NCBI GenBank assembly: GCA_944390955.1
Contig: CALXRY010000174.1
Location: 1-53,753 of the forward strand
Direction: 5' to 3'
DNA length: 53,753 nucleotides
Origin: an uncultured Clostridia bacterium
GTDB lineage: Bacteria > Bacillota > Clostridia > UBA1381
Shown: one piece after another, positions 16,697 to 25,888 of the stretch
How positions within the stretch are numbered: the first letter of the stretch is position 1
Layout of the letters: each line of letters begins with the position of its first letter
The notes under the pieces: generated by a model
Database searches by the model: none
Told to the model about the DNA's origin: nothing
The model's input: only the letters and a program-made list of their open reading frames with translations
Position numbers and translations under genes: made by a program

Positions 16697-17347
16697 ATGA
16701 AAAAATTATTATCTATTTTTACCGCATTCGCTATGCTGCTCTGTCTTGCTTCTTGCGGCGGCGAAGCCACAAACGATGAATCACCGTCGACCGAACAGCC
16801 GTTAAACACGGCCAAGACACAGCAGGAGCCAGCTTCCGATACACAGGAGCAGCAGTCGGACGGCTCCGAGCTTGTCGTTTATTTTTCCGCTACGGGCAAC
16901 ACACGCTCGGTCGCCGAAGCACTTGCCGACATGCGCGGCGCTGAGCTCTATGAGATAGTGCCGGAGCAGCCATACACGAATGAGGACCTCGACTACAGCA
17001 ATGACTCATGCCGTGCAAACACGGAGCAGAACGACGACAGCGCACGTCCTGCGATTTCAGGCAGCATCGGCAATATAGACCAATATGATACGATCTTTGT
17101 CGGCTTCCCGATATGGTGGGGAACTATGCCGCGTATCATGTACACCTTCTTTGAAGCATATGACATGTCGGGAAAAACTATCGCACCGTTCTGCACAAGC
17201 GGCGGAAGCGGGATTTCCTCCGCGGTTGGAGAGATCACCGGGCTTGAGCCTTCCGCGACTGTTACCGAGGGACTTCAGATCGGAAGCTCCAATGCGGCAG
17301 ATCCCAAGGACGAGCTGACAGCATGGCTCGGCAGTATCGGTCTCTAA
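16697..17347 (+). CDS. Flavodoxin-domain lipoprotein
   Basis: 216-residue lipoprotein with an FMN-binding flavodoxin fold. The signal peptide ends in a lipobox (Leu-Ala-Ser-Cys, Cys near residue 20), followed by a Ser/Thr/Gln-rich spacer (25-55). The FMN phosphate loop is Ser-Ala-Thr-Gly-Asn-Thr (about residue 65), and the family segment VGFPIWWGTMPRIMYTF is intact. It probably transfers electrons at the outer face of the membrane. It starts after AAAGGAGA, 36 bases past tetR and 43 before the aldo/keto reductase, so the three are cotranscribed. Confidence 0.88.
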   Translation: MKKLLSIFTAFAMLLCLASCGGEATNDESPSTEQPLNTAKTQQEPASDTQEQQSDGSELVVYFSATGNTRSVAEALADMRGAELYEIVPEQPYTNEDLDYSNDSCRANTEQNDDSARPAISGSIGNIDQYDTIFVGFPIWWGTMPRIMYTFFEAYDMSGKTIAPFCTSGGSGISSAVGEITGLEPSATVTEGLQIGSSNAADPKDELTAWLGSIGL

Positions 17348-17390
17348 TAATAAAGCGGGAACAATGATAATTTGATCAAGAAAGGACTGT

Positions 17391-18428
17391 ATGAATGATA
17401 TGAAATACACAAAATTAGGGAACTCAGAGCTTAATGTATCACGCGTCTGCATGGGCTGTATGGGCTTCGGCGATGCCTCTAACGGTCAGCATTCATGGAC
17501 GATAAACGAGCAGCATTCACGCGAGATAATAAAGCGTGGCTTTGAACTGGGCATAAACTTTTTTGATACAGCGATCGGCTACCAGAACGGTACGAGCGAG
17601 CAGTATCTCGGCCGTGCCCTTGCGGATTTTGCGAGAAGAGACGAGGTCGTTGTCGCGACAAAATTCCTGCCGCGCACAAACGAAGAGATAGAAGCCGGCA
17701 TCACAGGGCAGCAGCACATCGAAAACATGATAAATCTGAGCCTTGAGCATCTCGGCATGGATCATGTTGATCTCTACATCTATCATATGTGGGATCACAG
17801 AACGCCGCTCTATGATATTATGGACGGACTTAACAAAGTCGTAAAGGCAGGAAAGGCACGTTATATAGGCATATCAAACTGCTTTGCCTATCAGCTTGCT
17901 AAGGCAAATGCTCTGGCAGAAAAAGAGGGCTTTGCAAAATTCATCTCGGTACAGGGCCATTATAATCTGATATTCCGCGAGGAAGAACGTGAAATGGCGA
18001 AGCTCTGCGCAGAGGATAATATAGCGATGACGCCGTACAGCTCGCTTGCCGGAGGAAGACTCTCGCGCCGCCCCGGCACTTCCTCAAAACGCTTTGAGGA
18101 GGACAGCTACGCGCACCTGAAATACGACGCGACCGCCGACCGGGACAATGTCATTATAGAGCGCACGGCGGAGCTTGCCGAAAAGCACGGCGTATCCATG
18201 ACAGAGGTCGCGCTTGCATGGCTGATGACAAAAACGGCATCGCCTATAGCCGGTGCAACAAAGCTGAGCCATGTCGAAGGTGCAGCAAAGGCTTCTGAGC
18301 TTGTCCTAGGCAGCGATGAGCTCGCATATCTTGAGGAGCCGTACGTTCCCCACGCTCTAGTAGGCGTTATGGCGCAGAACACACCCGCCGCGGCAAATAA
18401 AAAACAGGTATGGCCATTATCAAAATAA
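17391..18428 (+). CDS. Aldo/keto reductase
   Basis: 345-residue NADPH-dependent oxidoreductase with the (beta/alpha)8 fold. The catalytic tetrad can be placed: Asp in FFDTAIGY, Tyr in the same segment, Lys in VVATKFLP and His in YIYHMWDH. The C-terminal NADP-binding motif region (SPIAGATKLSHVEGA) is also present. It belongs to the YajO/Tas-like branch. Last gene of the TetR operon, with a terminator after it. AGAAAGGA is 4 bases before the first ATG and 13 before the alternative at 17400. It likely reduces aldehydes or ketones, exact substrate unknown. Confidence 0.93.
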   Translation: MNDMKYTKLGNSELNVSRVCMGCMGFGDASNGQHSWTINEQHSREIIKRGFELGINFFDTAIGYQNGTSEQYLGRALADFARRDEVVVATKFLPRTNEEIEAGITGQQHIENMINLSLEHLGMDHVDLYIYHMWDHRTPLYDIMDGLNKVVKAGKARYIGISNCFAYQLAKANALAEKEGFAKFISVQGHYNLIFREEEREMAKLCAEDNIAMTPYSSLAGGRLSRRPGTSSKRFEEDSYAHLKYDATADRDNVIIERTAELAEKHGVSMTEVALAWLMTKTASPIAGATKLSHVEGAAKASELVLGSDELAYLEEPYVPHALVGVMAQNTPAAANKKQVWPLSK

Positions 18429-18455
18429 AAGCGCACACAATACAATACGAGAAAT

Positions 18456-18494
18456 AAAAAGCTTTTGGGCCGGTTTACAGCTCGGAAGCTTTTT
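18456..18494 (+). terminator. Terminator of the tetR operon
   Basis: AAAAAGCTT (18456-18464) and AAGCTTTTT (18486-18494) form a stem with an internal GGGCCGG/GCTCGG-rich loop and a closing T run, 28 bases after the aldo/keto reductase stop. Confidence 0.6.
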
Positions 18495-18520
18495 AAACTG
18501 CACTGATGCGGCAGCTTATT

Positions 18521-18720
18521 TTATAATGTCCGATCGTTGATATAAATCGGCGTCATGTTGTTGTCCCATGCGAACACCTTTATAACGCGTCTCAGGACAA
18601 CAGCCATGTCCCCTCCATTTTCATCAAGAGGAAGCTCTATTACAGAAGCAGCATCGTATTAAAACCAGCTAAAGCTCTTTGTAAACTCATCTGATTCAAA
18701 TGAACAATTAGTCTCATTAT
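18521..18720 (-). pseudogene. Relic of a secreted-protein C-terminus
   Basis: Read on the minus strand, 46 codons without start codon end at a stop at 18521. The residues include LPLDENGGDMAVVLRR and VIKVFAWDNNMTPIY, which resemble the C-terminal beta domain (KxFxWD...MxPL) common in secreted clostridial carbohydrate-active proteins. The same frame continues upstream past an in-frame stop (18659-18661) for about 20 more codons. No start codon or ribosome binding site exists, so this is taken as the decayed 3' end of a lost gene, bracketed by terminators on both sides. Confidence 0.45.
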
Positions 18721-18725
18721 AGGAG

Positions 18726-18764
18726 AAGGTGCGCAAAGCTTACGATTTGCGCACCTTTCTTTTT
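18726..18764 (+). terminator. Strong rightward rho-independent terminator
   Basis: A perfect 12-bp stem (AAGGTGCGCAAA / TTTGCGCACCTT), 8-base loop and TCTTTTT tail. It points rightward although the nearest complete gene on that strand already has a terminator, so it may belong to deleted DNA. It also blocks readthrough against the leftward gene at 18835. Confidence 0.8.
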
Positions 18765-18834
18765 GCTTTCAACATTGCCTTAAAATCACCATAAAATGCT
18801 TACAGAAAATATCCCCGTTGTACGGATAGGATTG

Positions 18835-19527
18835 TCAATATCCAAATTCGCACGCATAAAGATACAATGTGTTATAGGCAAATGACGCATTGGCTCCGGT
18901 TATGGTCACAGGAAATGCCTTTGTCAGCTTCATCACTTCATCCTCATGCTCAGCTTCAAAATACATATATGCTCTTGCACTGTCGCGCTCAAACACGACA
19001 TACGGCAATACCGTGTCGCCGTCATCATAAGTGCCTACATCATAAACGGCGTCGCGAACCGTAAGGATACTGCCCGCATACTCATCCAAGATACGCTGCG
19101 GACCGATGTTGTATTCGCTGACAAGATGCCACCATTTTAACTGCGTCCCGACAGAACCCATACCCATATTGTCGACCATGTTATCTATTCGGTTGGCAGT
19201 ATTGTCGAAAGCGATACCGCCTTGATCAGCAGCGTTTTGCATCACATCCATCGCATGATCCGCTGCGCTTTGTATGCTGCCCTGCTGAGTATCCGTTCTC
19301 TGACCTGAATCTGATGCACCGCCGTAATATGATGCGCCGTAGGCTGACGCGGATGCATCTTGCACAGCATCGGCGCTCCTGCGTCCAGAACCTCCGGAAT
19401 ACCGCTGCACTGTCCGCATTTGATCATACCACGTATCGTCCTGGTCGGGCGGCGATAACAATTTATACACTCCAAACGCCGCCACAACGGCCACCGCACC
19501 AATAACAATCAATTTTTTGTATTTCAT
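18835..19527 (-). CDS. Membrane-anchored protein with C-terminal OB-like domain
   Basis: 230-residue protein of unknown function. One N-terminal membrane helix (residues 5-24) anchors it. Residues 35-110 are low-complexity (Ser, Gly, Ala, Gln, Asp). The C-terminal 95 residues (from WWHLVSEYNIG) form a compact beta-rich domain with the pattern TVRDAVYDVG...VVFERDSARAYMYFE, which resembles the OB-fold tRNA_anti-like family, but this is a weak match by eye. Faces the cell surface if the helix is a signal anchor. GGGGAAAAG serves as ribosome binding site. Single gene with its own promoter. Confidence 0.75.
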   Translation of the reverse strand: MKYKKLIVIGAVAVVAAFGVYKLLSPPDQDDTWYDQMRTVQRYSGGSGRRSADAVQDASASAYGASYYGGASDSGQRTDTQQGSIQSAADHAMDVMQNAADQGGIAFDNTANRIDNMVDNMGMGSVGTQLKWWHLVSEYNIGPQRILDEYAGSILTVRDAVYDVGTYDDGDTVLPYVVFERDSARAYMYFEAEHEDEVMKLTKAFPVTITGANASFAYNTLYLYACEFGY

Positions 19528-19548
19528 AAATACTTTTCCCCTTAATAT

Positions 19549-19578
19549 ATAATATCATGATTTTCCAAGAAAAATCAA
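19549..19578 (-). promoter_or_regulatory. Promoter of the 230-residue membrane protein
   Basis: On the minus strand TTGATT (19573-19578), 18-bp spacer, TATTAT (19549-19554), about 22 bases before the start codon. Confidence 0.5.
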
Positions 19579-19757
19579 GAGTTTTAAGAAATTTTTTTGA
19601 GCACCCCTAAATTCATGCCATATGTCCGTATTATATAATACAGGCAGCCGGAGCAACCGAAAATATCGGGATCAAATAAATATCGCATTTCCATTGAACA
19701 GATAGGCTCTTTGTGTTAAAATGATTCAATAAGATAAAATGAGGAAGTGAGAGACAA

Positions 19758-20052
19758 ATGGAAAAAGCCGATAAAATCGCGCGGGCGCAGGCGGACGATT
19801 TCCTACGCACAACATTTATCAAGGAAAACCCCCCATTTATCTACAGCTGCGCCTCCCAGGCAGCAGGCCGGTTTTTCCGCTGAAAGCGCCGAAACAAACG
19901 ACAGAAAATACAGCTCATCTCCCGAACGGCTCAAGGCCGTCAAGGAATATACGGACACCTTTGGCGGGAGTATGGAAGAGAATATGGCGGCACTGAGGGG
20001 ATTAAGCATAGAAGAAATTCGCGATGCCATAGATAAGGGGCTGCCGTATTGA
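19758..20052 (+). pseudogene. Small ORF split by a frameshift in a C6 run
   Basis: ATG at 19758 (with GAGGAAGTGAGAG upstream) opens MEKADKIARAQADDFLRTTF, but this frame stops at 19881. The neighbouring frame continues with a convincing charged C-terminal part (SSSPERLKAVKEY...EEIRDAIDKGLPY) to a stop at 20052. Removing one C from the CCCCCC run at 19829-19834 joins the two into one protein of 97 residues. So either the gene is inactivated, it switches by slippage in the C run, or there is one base error. No family recognised; no membrane segment. Confidence 0.55.
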
Positions 20053-20105
20053 CAGCCCCACGTATTTTCATTGCTTTTCAGCGATAAAATCAACTGCAGC
20101 CTTTC

Positions 20106-21980
20106 CTATTCCGCCCATTCGACGTCATATCCGAACGCCTCGCCGACAAAGCGGAGCGGGATATATGTTCTGTCGTCGATCACGACAGCGGCGGTGTCCA
20201 TTTCAATGATATCTCCATTTTTGTCGAGAGTGTTTTCACCTATTTTTATCGTTATGCGCGTCAGCTCATTTGAAAGCGTAGCTGTGAGTGTCTCACCGTT
20301 CCAGCCGACTGTAAAACCGAGCATTTCGCCGAGAGCACGGATAGGTATCTGCGTCCTGTCGGCGCCGTCAACGAACGGCTGTGCATCGGGGAATATGACC
20401 TTTTCATCCTCGAGGAATACCTCGATATCCTCACCGGCAGTTGATACAACAATTTTTTGTGAGTCCGCAGGCTCAGCTGTTGTATCCGGTTCTGCTGTAG
20501 ATGTAGGTGCCGCGCTTGGATTCGGCGTTGGGTTCGCCGTAGGAGTAGCCATCGGTTCAGGTTCTCCTTCGGGACGCGCCGTGGGTGCTGCTCCTGTCGG
20601 CATCGGCGTTGTATACCATGTGCCCCAATTCGGAATATTATCCATTACATCCTCCGGCATCCCCGGGACAAGATAATATAATGCATCGTCATAAACAAAT
20701 TCCTCGCCCGTCACTTGGCTTTCGTATACAACTCCGCTGTTTAGGTCGATGTTTTCCTGCTCCAGCGCGGTGTGACTAAAGGCTTCTCCATAAATGAACG
20801 CAGGTCCGAGCACCGTTAGCTTACGCAGAGAAGTACAGTTTACAAACGCACCTGCACCTATCGTTTCCACAGTTTGCGGGATAACGATTTCCGACAGGTT
20901 ATAGCAGCCGGAGAAGGCATGTTCGCCTATCTCTTTTAATCCATCAGGGAAGTTTACCTCATACAAAGGTGTATTGGAAAACGCGCTGCTGCCTATTGTT
21001 TCTAAGCCGGAAGGCAGGTTTATGCCGTTTATACGCGCATCCTCGAACGCATTACGGTCTATATGCTCTATATCCTCCGGAACTGTCGGCTCCGTATCGC
21101 TGCCGAGATATTTTATAAGATGTCCGTCGACCACCGCAAATTCATCAAACTGCGGATAAAACTCATTTTCTGCCCACTGTGTGAATTTAAAATGATCATA
21201 AAATTCCCAGTCGCGCTCACCGTCGTAATTTATGGTCTCTATGGTGCTTGATGACGGCATATGCTCTAGCAGCTCCCTGCTGTAAAATGTCAGAGTTTTT
21301 ATATTCGAGCTGCCGAAGAGCACCCCGTCTACAGAAGTTACGCTTTGTGGTATTTCAGCGCTTTCCAAACTTTCGCAGCCGCCGAAAGCGCTGCTGCCAA
21401 TACTTGTAAGCCCTTCGGGAAGATCTATGCTTGTCAGAGCCCTACAGTCATTGAATGCGTTTTCTCCAATCGTCAGCAAACTGTCCGGAAGAATGACCGT
21501 CTGTAAATTTGTGCAGCCGCTGAACATACTGTCCTTTATCGCGGTCATTCCGTCGGGAAGCTTTATGTAGGCCAAATTCGTATTACGCCCAAATAAAGGG
21601 ATATCTCCGTTTTGCTCATAATTGTTATTGTATGTAATACTTCTAAGATTTCGCACCTGGGAAACATAAAAGCTTGCATCCACCTCAGCTCCGCTGCTTA
21701 TTGTGATGCCCGTAACGGCAGCATAATCATTCAGCGACTGTGAATACAGACCATCCGAGTCGATACGAATATCGGATGCGTTTACAGTCGAGTCGGAGGG
21801 GATCACAATGTCCCCGCCCGTGCCGTTATATGCTACTATCTCGTTTGTGCCGCTGCGATATATCCAATCGCCGCGTATTTCCGTATTGTCCGACGTTTCG
21901 GCAATTACATTAAAAGGCAACATAAGCATAATTACCGAAAGCATAAGCGGCATGAGCCTTGTTTTAATCAGTTTTTTCAT
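20106..21980 (-). CDS. Secreted BspA-like leucine-rich-repeat protein with copper-amine-oxidase-N domain
   Basis: 624-residue exported protein. Signal peptide about 1-27. Residues 80-425 contain BspA/LRR_5 repeats (pattern IGENAFNDCRALTSIDLPEGLTSIG in short units), typical of surface proteins that bind other cells or matrix. A Thr/Pro/Glu/Ala linker follows (about 445-495), then a copper-amine-oxidase-N (stalk-like) domain (about 505-624, IPIRALGEMLGF and YIPLRFVGEAFG), which in Clostridia often binds the wall or mediates assembly and carries no oxidase activity. GGAGA-type ribosome binding site. The stop is 53 bases from the convergent short ORF. Confidence 0.88.
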   Translation of the reverse strand: MKKLIKTRLMPLMLSVIMLMLPFNVIAETSDNTEIRGDWIYRSGTNEIVAYNGTGGDIVIPSDSTVNASDIRIDSDGLYSQSLNDYAAVTGITISSGAEVDASFYVSQVRNLRSITYNNNYEQNGDIPLFGRNTNLAYIKLPDGMTAIKDSMFSGCTNLQTVILPDSLLTIGENAFNDCRALTSIDLPEGLTSIGSSAFGGCESLESAEIPQSVTSVDGVLFGSSNIKTLTFYSRELLEHMPSSSTIETINYDGERDWEFYDHFKFTQWAENEFYPQFDEFAVVDGHLIKYLGSDTEPTVPEDIEHIDRNAFEDARINGINLPSGLETIGSSAFSNTPLYEVNFPDGLKEIGEHAFSGCYNLSEIVIPQTVETIGAGAFVNCTSLRKLTVLGPAFIYGEAFSHTALEQENIDLNSGVVYESQVTGEEFVYDDALYYLVPGMPEDVMDNIPNWGTWYTTPMPTGAAPTARPEGEPEPMATPTANPTPNPSAAPTSTAEPDTTAEPADSQKIVVSTAGEDIEVFLEDEKVIFPDAQPFVDGADRTQIPIRALGEMLGFTVGWNGETLTATLSNELTRITIKIGENTLDKNGDIIEMDTAAVVIDDRTYIPLRFVGEAFGYDVEWAE

Positions 21981-22028
21981 TGTGATCTCCTTTCTCCTAA
22001 CAAAACAATATACAAATATAAATATTGC

Positions 22029-23747
22029 TTAACCTTCCTCTATTCCTCCGCCGGAATTTCCGAATACCTCATATGATATCTGATATTTATTCTCAATCTT
22101 TCCGAGATAAATACTATCGGCGCTTACGGAAACAAACGATTTATCATCTGACAGAGATCCCGATGTATAGACTGTAACATCTACGTTTGATGGAATAGTA
22201 TAATCCATAATATCGCTCATATATATTACATTATCAGCATCTGTCGCCTCAGCATTTTGGCGATAGCCCACCATATATGTTCTTAAAACTTTTGCTTCAG
22301 AGAATGATGGCATTATTATGCCATTTTCAAGATATTCCTGCTCCTCAAGACTTCTGTTCCGTATTGAAACCTTATATACCGGTGCTGTTTGCTTTAGATA
22401 AAAAACGTCTACGTCATGACCGTCAGTAATATTATACTCTGTAAAGGTTGTATGTTCTGACGGCGTATCCGAATTAGTCAACAAATCATATGAAGATCCT
22501 GTAACATCATCAGTATAATTTGATACATAGCTGGGGGTTATCATAACATTTCCTTCTGTTACGCTTGGACAATATAATAATCCGTATATAACAACATCAT
22601 CGGAATAATCTGTACCGCCAAAGTTTGAATTATTAAGCGTTAACGTCAACATTCGTGTCGTACTGCTGGTTTCAGGATTTAACGACACTAATTGCGAACC
22701 ATTATTCACAGAAACCCATAAATTTATACCAAATGACACATCGCCCCTTATAACAAAACGCACTTGAGTTGAAGAAATGAGTTCATCATTATCATTATAT
22801 GATCCCGGCAACATATATGATGGTACAATAAACGAAAACGCTTTGTAATCGTCATCTAAAAGTCTGAATGAGTTATCTGCAAGAGGTATTTCCTCGGCCT
22901 CATTCTTTATAGTTGTAATGTTAGGCATGGGAACGGGTACAGACATCGGAGAAATACTGTACATACTTGCAAAATCTTTTACTGTTACCTTGTAAGAAAA
23001 AATGCTGTCCGTATCTTCTCCATCAATAAATCCCATATATCTTTGACCGTTCTCATCAGCAACAACTTTATATATCTTGTCACTGCTCAGTGTATTCAAA
23101 TATGATGAAAATTGACCAGCCTCTACATTGTCATATACAGGAGTGGTTGCATCAATGATTATCTCTCCTGTTTGAGAAACTGTCTGTTTAGCCTTCAAAT
23201 CATCTACTGAAGCTACAAGAATAACATCATCACCGGAACCTGTGGACACAAAGTCAGGCATATCAGCATCAACAGTCTCTGTGTTAACTATTCTCTTGTA
23301 TTCATCTGAAACATTGCCTATTGTTTCTGTGAGCGTTACAATATACTGCTTATCAGCTGACAGCACAGGTGAATAGAAAGCGTTTTGCGTAAGATTGCTA
23401 TCATACACATTATTATTAGTCGCAGTATCTGTAATCGTCAAATGTACACTCGAAAAATCCTGTAATTTTTTCATATAACGCAGGCTAAGTGATAACTCAG
23501 CAAAATCGTTTATAAATCCATCGATACTCATAGGGAAGTCTTCATATACTACAGGGACTGCATCTCCCAGCGCATCAACATTCCAATGCTCTGCGTCGAG
23601 TTCTGCCTGTGTAATGTTTACGGTTTGACCATTTTCGTCTACATATGTATAGACGATGTTTGAATCCTCTGCGAGCACAGCTGAGTATGTGCAGGCTGTA
23701 ACCATTGTCGCCGCCAGAATGGCAGAGATAATCTTTTTGAACTTCAT
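22029..23747 (-). CDS. Secreted protein of unknown function
   Basis: 572-residue exported protein. Signal peptide 1-26 (ends VLAED). The rest is rich in Asp, Ser, Thr, Tyr and Asn with alternating hydrophobic patterns, suggesting several beta-sandwich domains, but no family motif or catalytic signature is recognised. It has no linker, LPXTG motif or SLH repeats. Its bases are clearly more AT-rich than those of the deacetylase genes, which hints at a different origin. Ribosome binding site GGAGGA 7 bases before ATG. It lies 48 bases upstream of the LRR gene on the same strand, so the two may be cotranscribed. Confidence 0.8.
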   Translation of the reverse strand: MKFKKIISAILAATMVTACTYSAVLAEDSNIVYTYVDENGQTVNITQAELDAEHWNVDALGDAVPVVYEDFPMSIDGFINDFAELSLSLRYMKKLQDFSSVHLTITDTATNNNVYDSNLTQNAFYSPVLSADKQYIVTLTETIGNVSDEYKRIVNTETVDADMPDFVSTGSGDDVILVASVDDLKAKQTVSQTGEIIIDATTPVYDNVEAGQFSSYLNTLSSDKIYKVVADENGQRYMGFIDGEDTDSIFSYKVTVKDFASMYSISPMSVPVPMPNITTIKNEAEEIPLADNSFRLLDDDYKAFSFIVPSYMLPGSYNDNDELISSTQVRFVIRGDVSFGINLWVSVNNGSQLVSLNPETSSTTRMLTLTLNNSNFGGTDYSDDVVIYGLLYCPSVTEGNVMITPSYVSNYTDDVTGSSYDLLTNSDTPSEHTTFTEYNITDGHDVDVFYLKQTAPVYKVSIRNRSLEEQEYLENGIIMPSFSEAKVLRTYMVGYRQNAEATDADNVIYMSDIMDYTIPSNVDVTVYTSGSLSDDKSFVSVSADSIYLGKIENKYQISYEVFGNSGGGIEEG

Positions 23748-23792
23748 TCCTGAAATCCTCCTTTAAAATTAATTTTATATTATAATTATGCC

Positions 23793-23806
23793 GCTTCTAC
23801 AGAAGC
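23793..23806. repeat. 14-bp perfect palindrome upstream of the 572-residue protein
   Basis: GCTTCTACAGAAGC reads the same on both strands and lies about 45 bases before the start codon, next to AT-rich sequence that could hold the -10 box. It may be an operator. Confidence 0.35.
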
Positions 23807-23837
23807 GCTGTCACAAAGGAGTCTCTCAGAAAAATAC

Positions 23838-23866
23838 TTGACAAAAAATCGGTTTTTGAGTATAAT
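23838..23866 (+). promoter_or_regulatory. Near-consensus sigma-A promoter of an orphan transcript
   Basis: TTGACA (23838-23843), 17-bp spacer, TATAAT (23861-23866): both hexamers are perfect, pointing rightward into a region without a protein gene. Confidence 0.85.
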
Positions 23867-23872
23867 ATATCA

Positions 23873-23955
23873 GAGAAATCTCCAACAGAGCGCATGATCA
23901 TATGATGGTTTGCAGTAGTTATACGATCATGCGCGGGGTCTCTTTCTTTTTTGCG
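23873..23955 (+). ncRNA. Candidate small RNA with own promoter and terminator
   Basis: Starting about 7 bases after the perfect -10 box, the predicted transcript folds into a strong stem GCGCATGATC (23890-23899) / GATCATGCGC (23925-23934) with a 25-base loop. An outer AGAGA / TCTCT pairing is also possible. It ends in a TCTTTCTTTTTT tract, giving an RNA of about 80 bases. No start codon with ribosome binding site lies inside. It does not match 6S, SRP, tmRNA or a riboswitch that I know. It could also be a leader-terminator, but the next rightward gene is far away. Confidence 0.6.
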
Positions 23956-24430
23956 TTTTTACCCTATTTATAAATACGTCCTCCCTTCAATCATTTATTA
24001 AAAGAAATCGTCCTGCTCAATATAGAGCGGCGCAAATATAATCATAAAAATATTACGATATTCAGTAAAGAATTCTAATAAAATCATAATGTAACTAAAT
24101 AATTCATTATCTTTACATACACTATAACATAAATTTGACTATACGTCAATATATTTCCGACAAAATCTTTGTAAAATTTTAATAATAAATATCGGTGTCC
24201 AAGCCGATGTTTTAATATTTGTGTATGTCAGTTATAACAATATTATACCATTGTAAGCATAATAAAACAAGGACAATTTGTACACAAATTACCATATTTC
24301 ACGTAAGGTCAGCGTGATTTCACGTCGCTTCATACATAAATGGCCTTAAAAGGCAAAAAATGTTTTGAAATTAAAACTCAAAAAAGAGGACGATCGCGAA
24401 AGCAAAGGTCCTCATCATATCCATAAAATA
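23956..24430. other. AT-rich intergenic stretch
   Basis: About 470 bases without a supported gene. One small hairpin (ATCGG...CCGAT at 24191-24208 followed by GTTTTAAT) may be a weak terminator. Otherwise nothing recognisable. Confidence 0.5.
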
Positions 24431-24805
24431 TCATTTAACACTTACTATAGCTTCTATTTCAAGAAGCACGTCCTTTGGAAGCTTTGCGACTTCCACGCAG
24501 CTCCTTGCGGGGAACGGCTCCGAAAAATACTTTGCGTAAATCTCGTTGATCTTGCCAAAATCGTCCATATTCTTTATAAATACAGTCGTTTTTACCGTAT
24601 CTGATATTGAAGCTCCCGAGGCCTCGATAAGGTTTTTTATATTTGTCAGCGCCTGTTCCGCCTGAGCCTCAACACCATCGGGGATATTGCCCGTTGCGGG
24701 GTCGATAGGGATCTGACCGGAGGTGAAGAGAAGGTCTCCGAGCTTTATTGCCTGTGAATAGGGGCCGATAGCGGCCGGTGCGTTTGATGTTTTGATTTCC
24801 TTCAT
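24431..24805 (-). CDS. ridA: RidA family reactive-intermediate deaminase
   Basis: 124-residue trimeric enzyme that hydrolyses 2-aminoacrylate and similar imines released by PLP enzymes, protecting them from damage. The full family pattern is present: [12 protein letters not shown] near the N-terminus, [10 protein letters not shown], and the active-site segment [14 protein letters not shown] with the catalytic Arg. Length is normal. It follows the zinc-ribbon membrane protein by 24 bases on the same strand, so the two are probably cotranscribed. Confidence 0.95.
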   Translation of the reverse strand: MKEIKTSNAPAAIGPYSQAIKLGDLLFTSGQIPIDPATGNIPDGVEAQAEQALTNIKNLIEASGASISDTVKTTVFIKNMDDFGKINEIYAKYFSEPFPARSCVEVAKLPKDVLLEIEAIVSVK

Positions 24806-24829
24806 GTTGATTACATCCTTTCGTTAAGT

Positions 24830-25744
24830 TTATTGAACAAGCGACAGTCTGAAAATATAGCAGATTATCGCCGTAAATACAAAACAGCCAAGAAGCATCG
24901 CATACATGACCCTTCCCGGAGAATGTGCGATCCATTCCGTTCTCAGCGCCTCATACGTAAGAACGACCATTCCGATCACTCCGCAAATTATAAGTATTAC
25001 GAGCGTCGTGGAGGATAGCGTCCCGAGGAGTATTCCGATCACACTTGCGAGCACGAGCGGGATGGGCGTAAGCGACAGCCTTGCCGAAAAGTCCCAGAAC
25101 GATGTTCGCAGTCTGAAGATAAATCGATTTATCAGGTAGAATATCCCTGAATAAATAAAGAATATCAGAATACCGCTGATAGCTCCGCTCAGTATGTGAA
25201 GCACAATATAAAGCAGATTTGAATAGGTATTCAGTGGGTTCAGCGTGAGCAGCGACAATGCCAGCCCGAATGGTGACCTGACTGCTCCCGTTTTCAAGAA
25301 ATAAAAGCAGAGATTGATTATCCCGCCCGAAATCGCCGCAATCATCAAAGCCGTGCCTTTGCTTATATAGCCGGGGCTCGATACCGTATCAATAGGCGAA
25401 ACAATAAGCCTTACTATAAGCCGCCACAGACCTCTCCAGAATCCAGCGGCATTCGCCTTTGTGCTGTCAGCAGCCGCCCTGCGCGCATTCTTTCTGGCAC
25501 GCGCCTTTGCCCGCGTCTTCTCCCATGCATTCTTAAAGACATTGTCGCGGTGCGTATAGCCGGTGCGATACGAGCTGCTGCTGTCCTGGTCTGTCGGTCT
25601 TGTATATTGGGTATTGTTATTTGGCTCCTGCTTCTGCGAACCGCCCGAAGACGCTTCCTTTGCGCGCCGCCTGGCAACTGCGCCTGGGCAGCTGCACTGC
25701 TCGCCATCCTTGAGCTCGCGTCCGCAATATATACAGCTTCTCAT
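24830..25744 (-). CDS. Zinc-ribbon plus Yip1-type membrane protein
   Basis: 304-residue protein. The first 20 residues form a small zinc-binding knuckle (Cys-x2-Cys at 4-7, then Cys-Ser-Cys at 17-19). A charged, Arg/Ala-rich linker (20-110) follows, then about five or six membrane helices (120-304) starting with LIVSPIDTVSSPGY, the look of the Yip1/YIF1 domain family in bacteria. Function unknown. Upstream of ridA by 24 bases. Single start ATG with AAGGAGT just before it. Confidence 0.75.
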   Translation of the reverse strand: MRSCIYCGRELKDGEQCSCPGAVARRRAKEASSGGSQKQEPNNNTQYTRPTDQDSSSSYRTGYTHRDNVFKNAWEKTRAKARARKNARRAAADSTKANAAGFWRGLWRLIVRLIVSPIDTVSSPGYISKGTALMIAAISGGIINLCFYFLKTGAVRSPFGLALSLLTLNPLNTYSNLLYIVLHILSGAISGILIFFIYSGIFYLINRFIFRLRTSFWDFSARLSLTPIPLVLASVIGILLGTLSSTTLVILIICGVIGMVVLTYEALRTEWIAHSPGRVMYAMLLGCFVFTAIICYIFRLSLVQ

Positions 25745-25888
25745 ATAAAATACTCCTTCATATAATCTTTTGCAAACTACATTTTATACCGTGGGAGCCG
25801 CAAAGTCAAGAACAGAGGTGTAAATAAATTGTTAATTATTAATTAATAGCATATTGCGTGAAATTGCCTGTAGCTCCAATCAGTCAGC

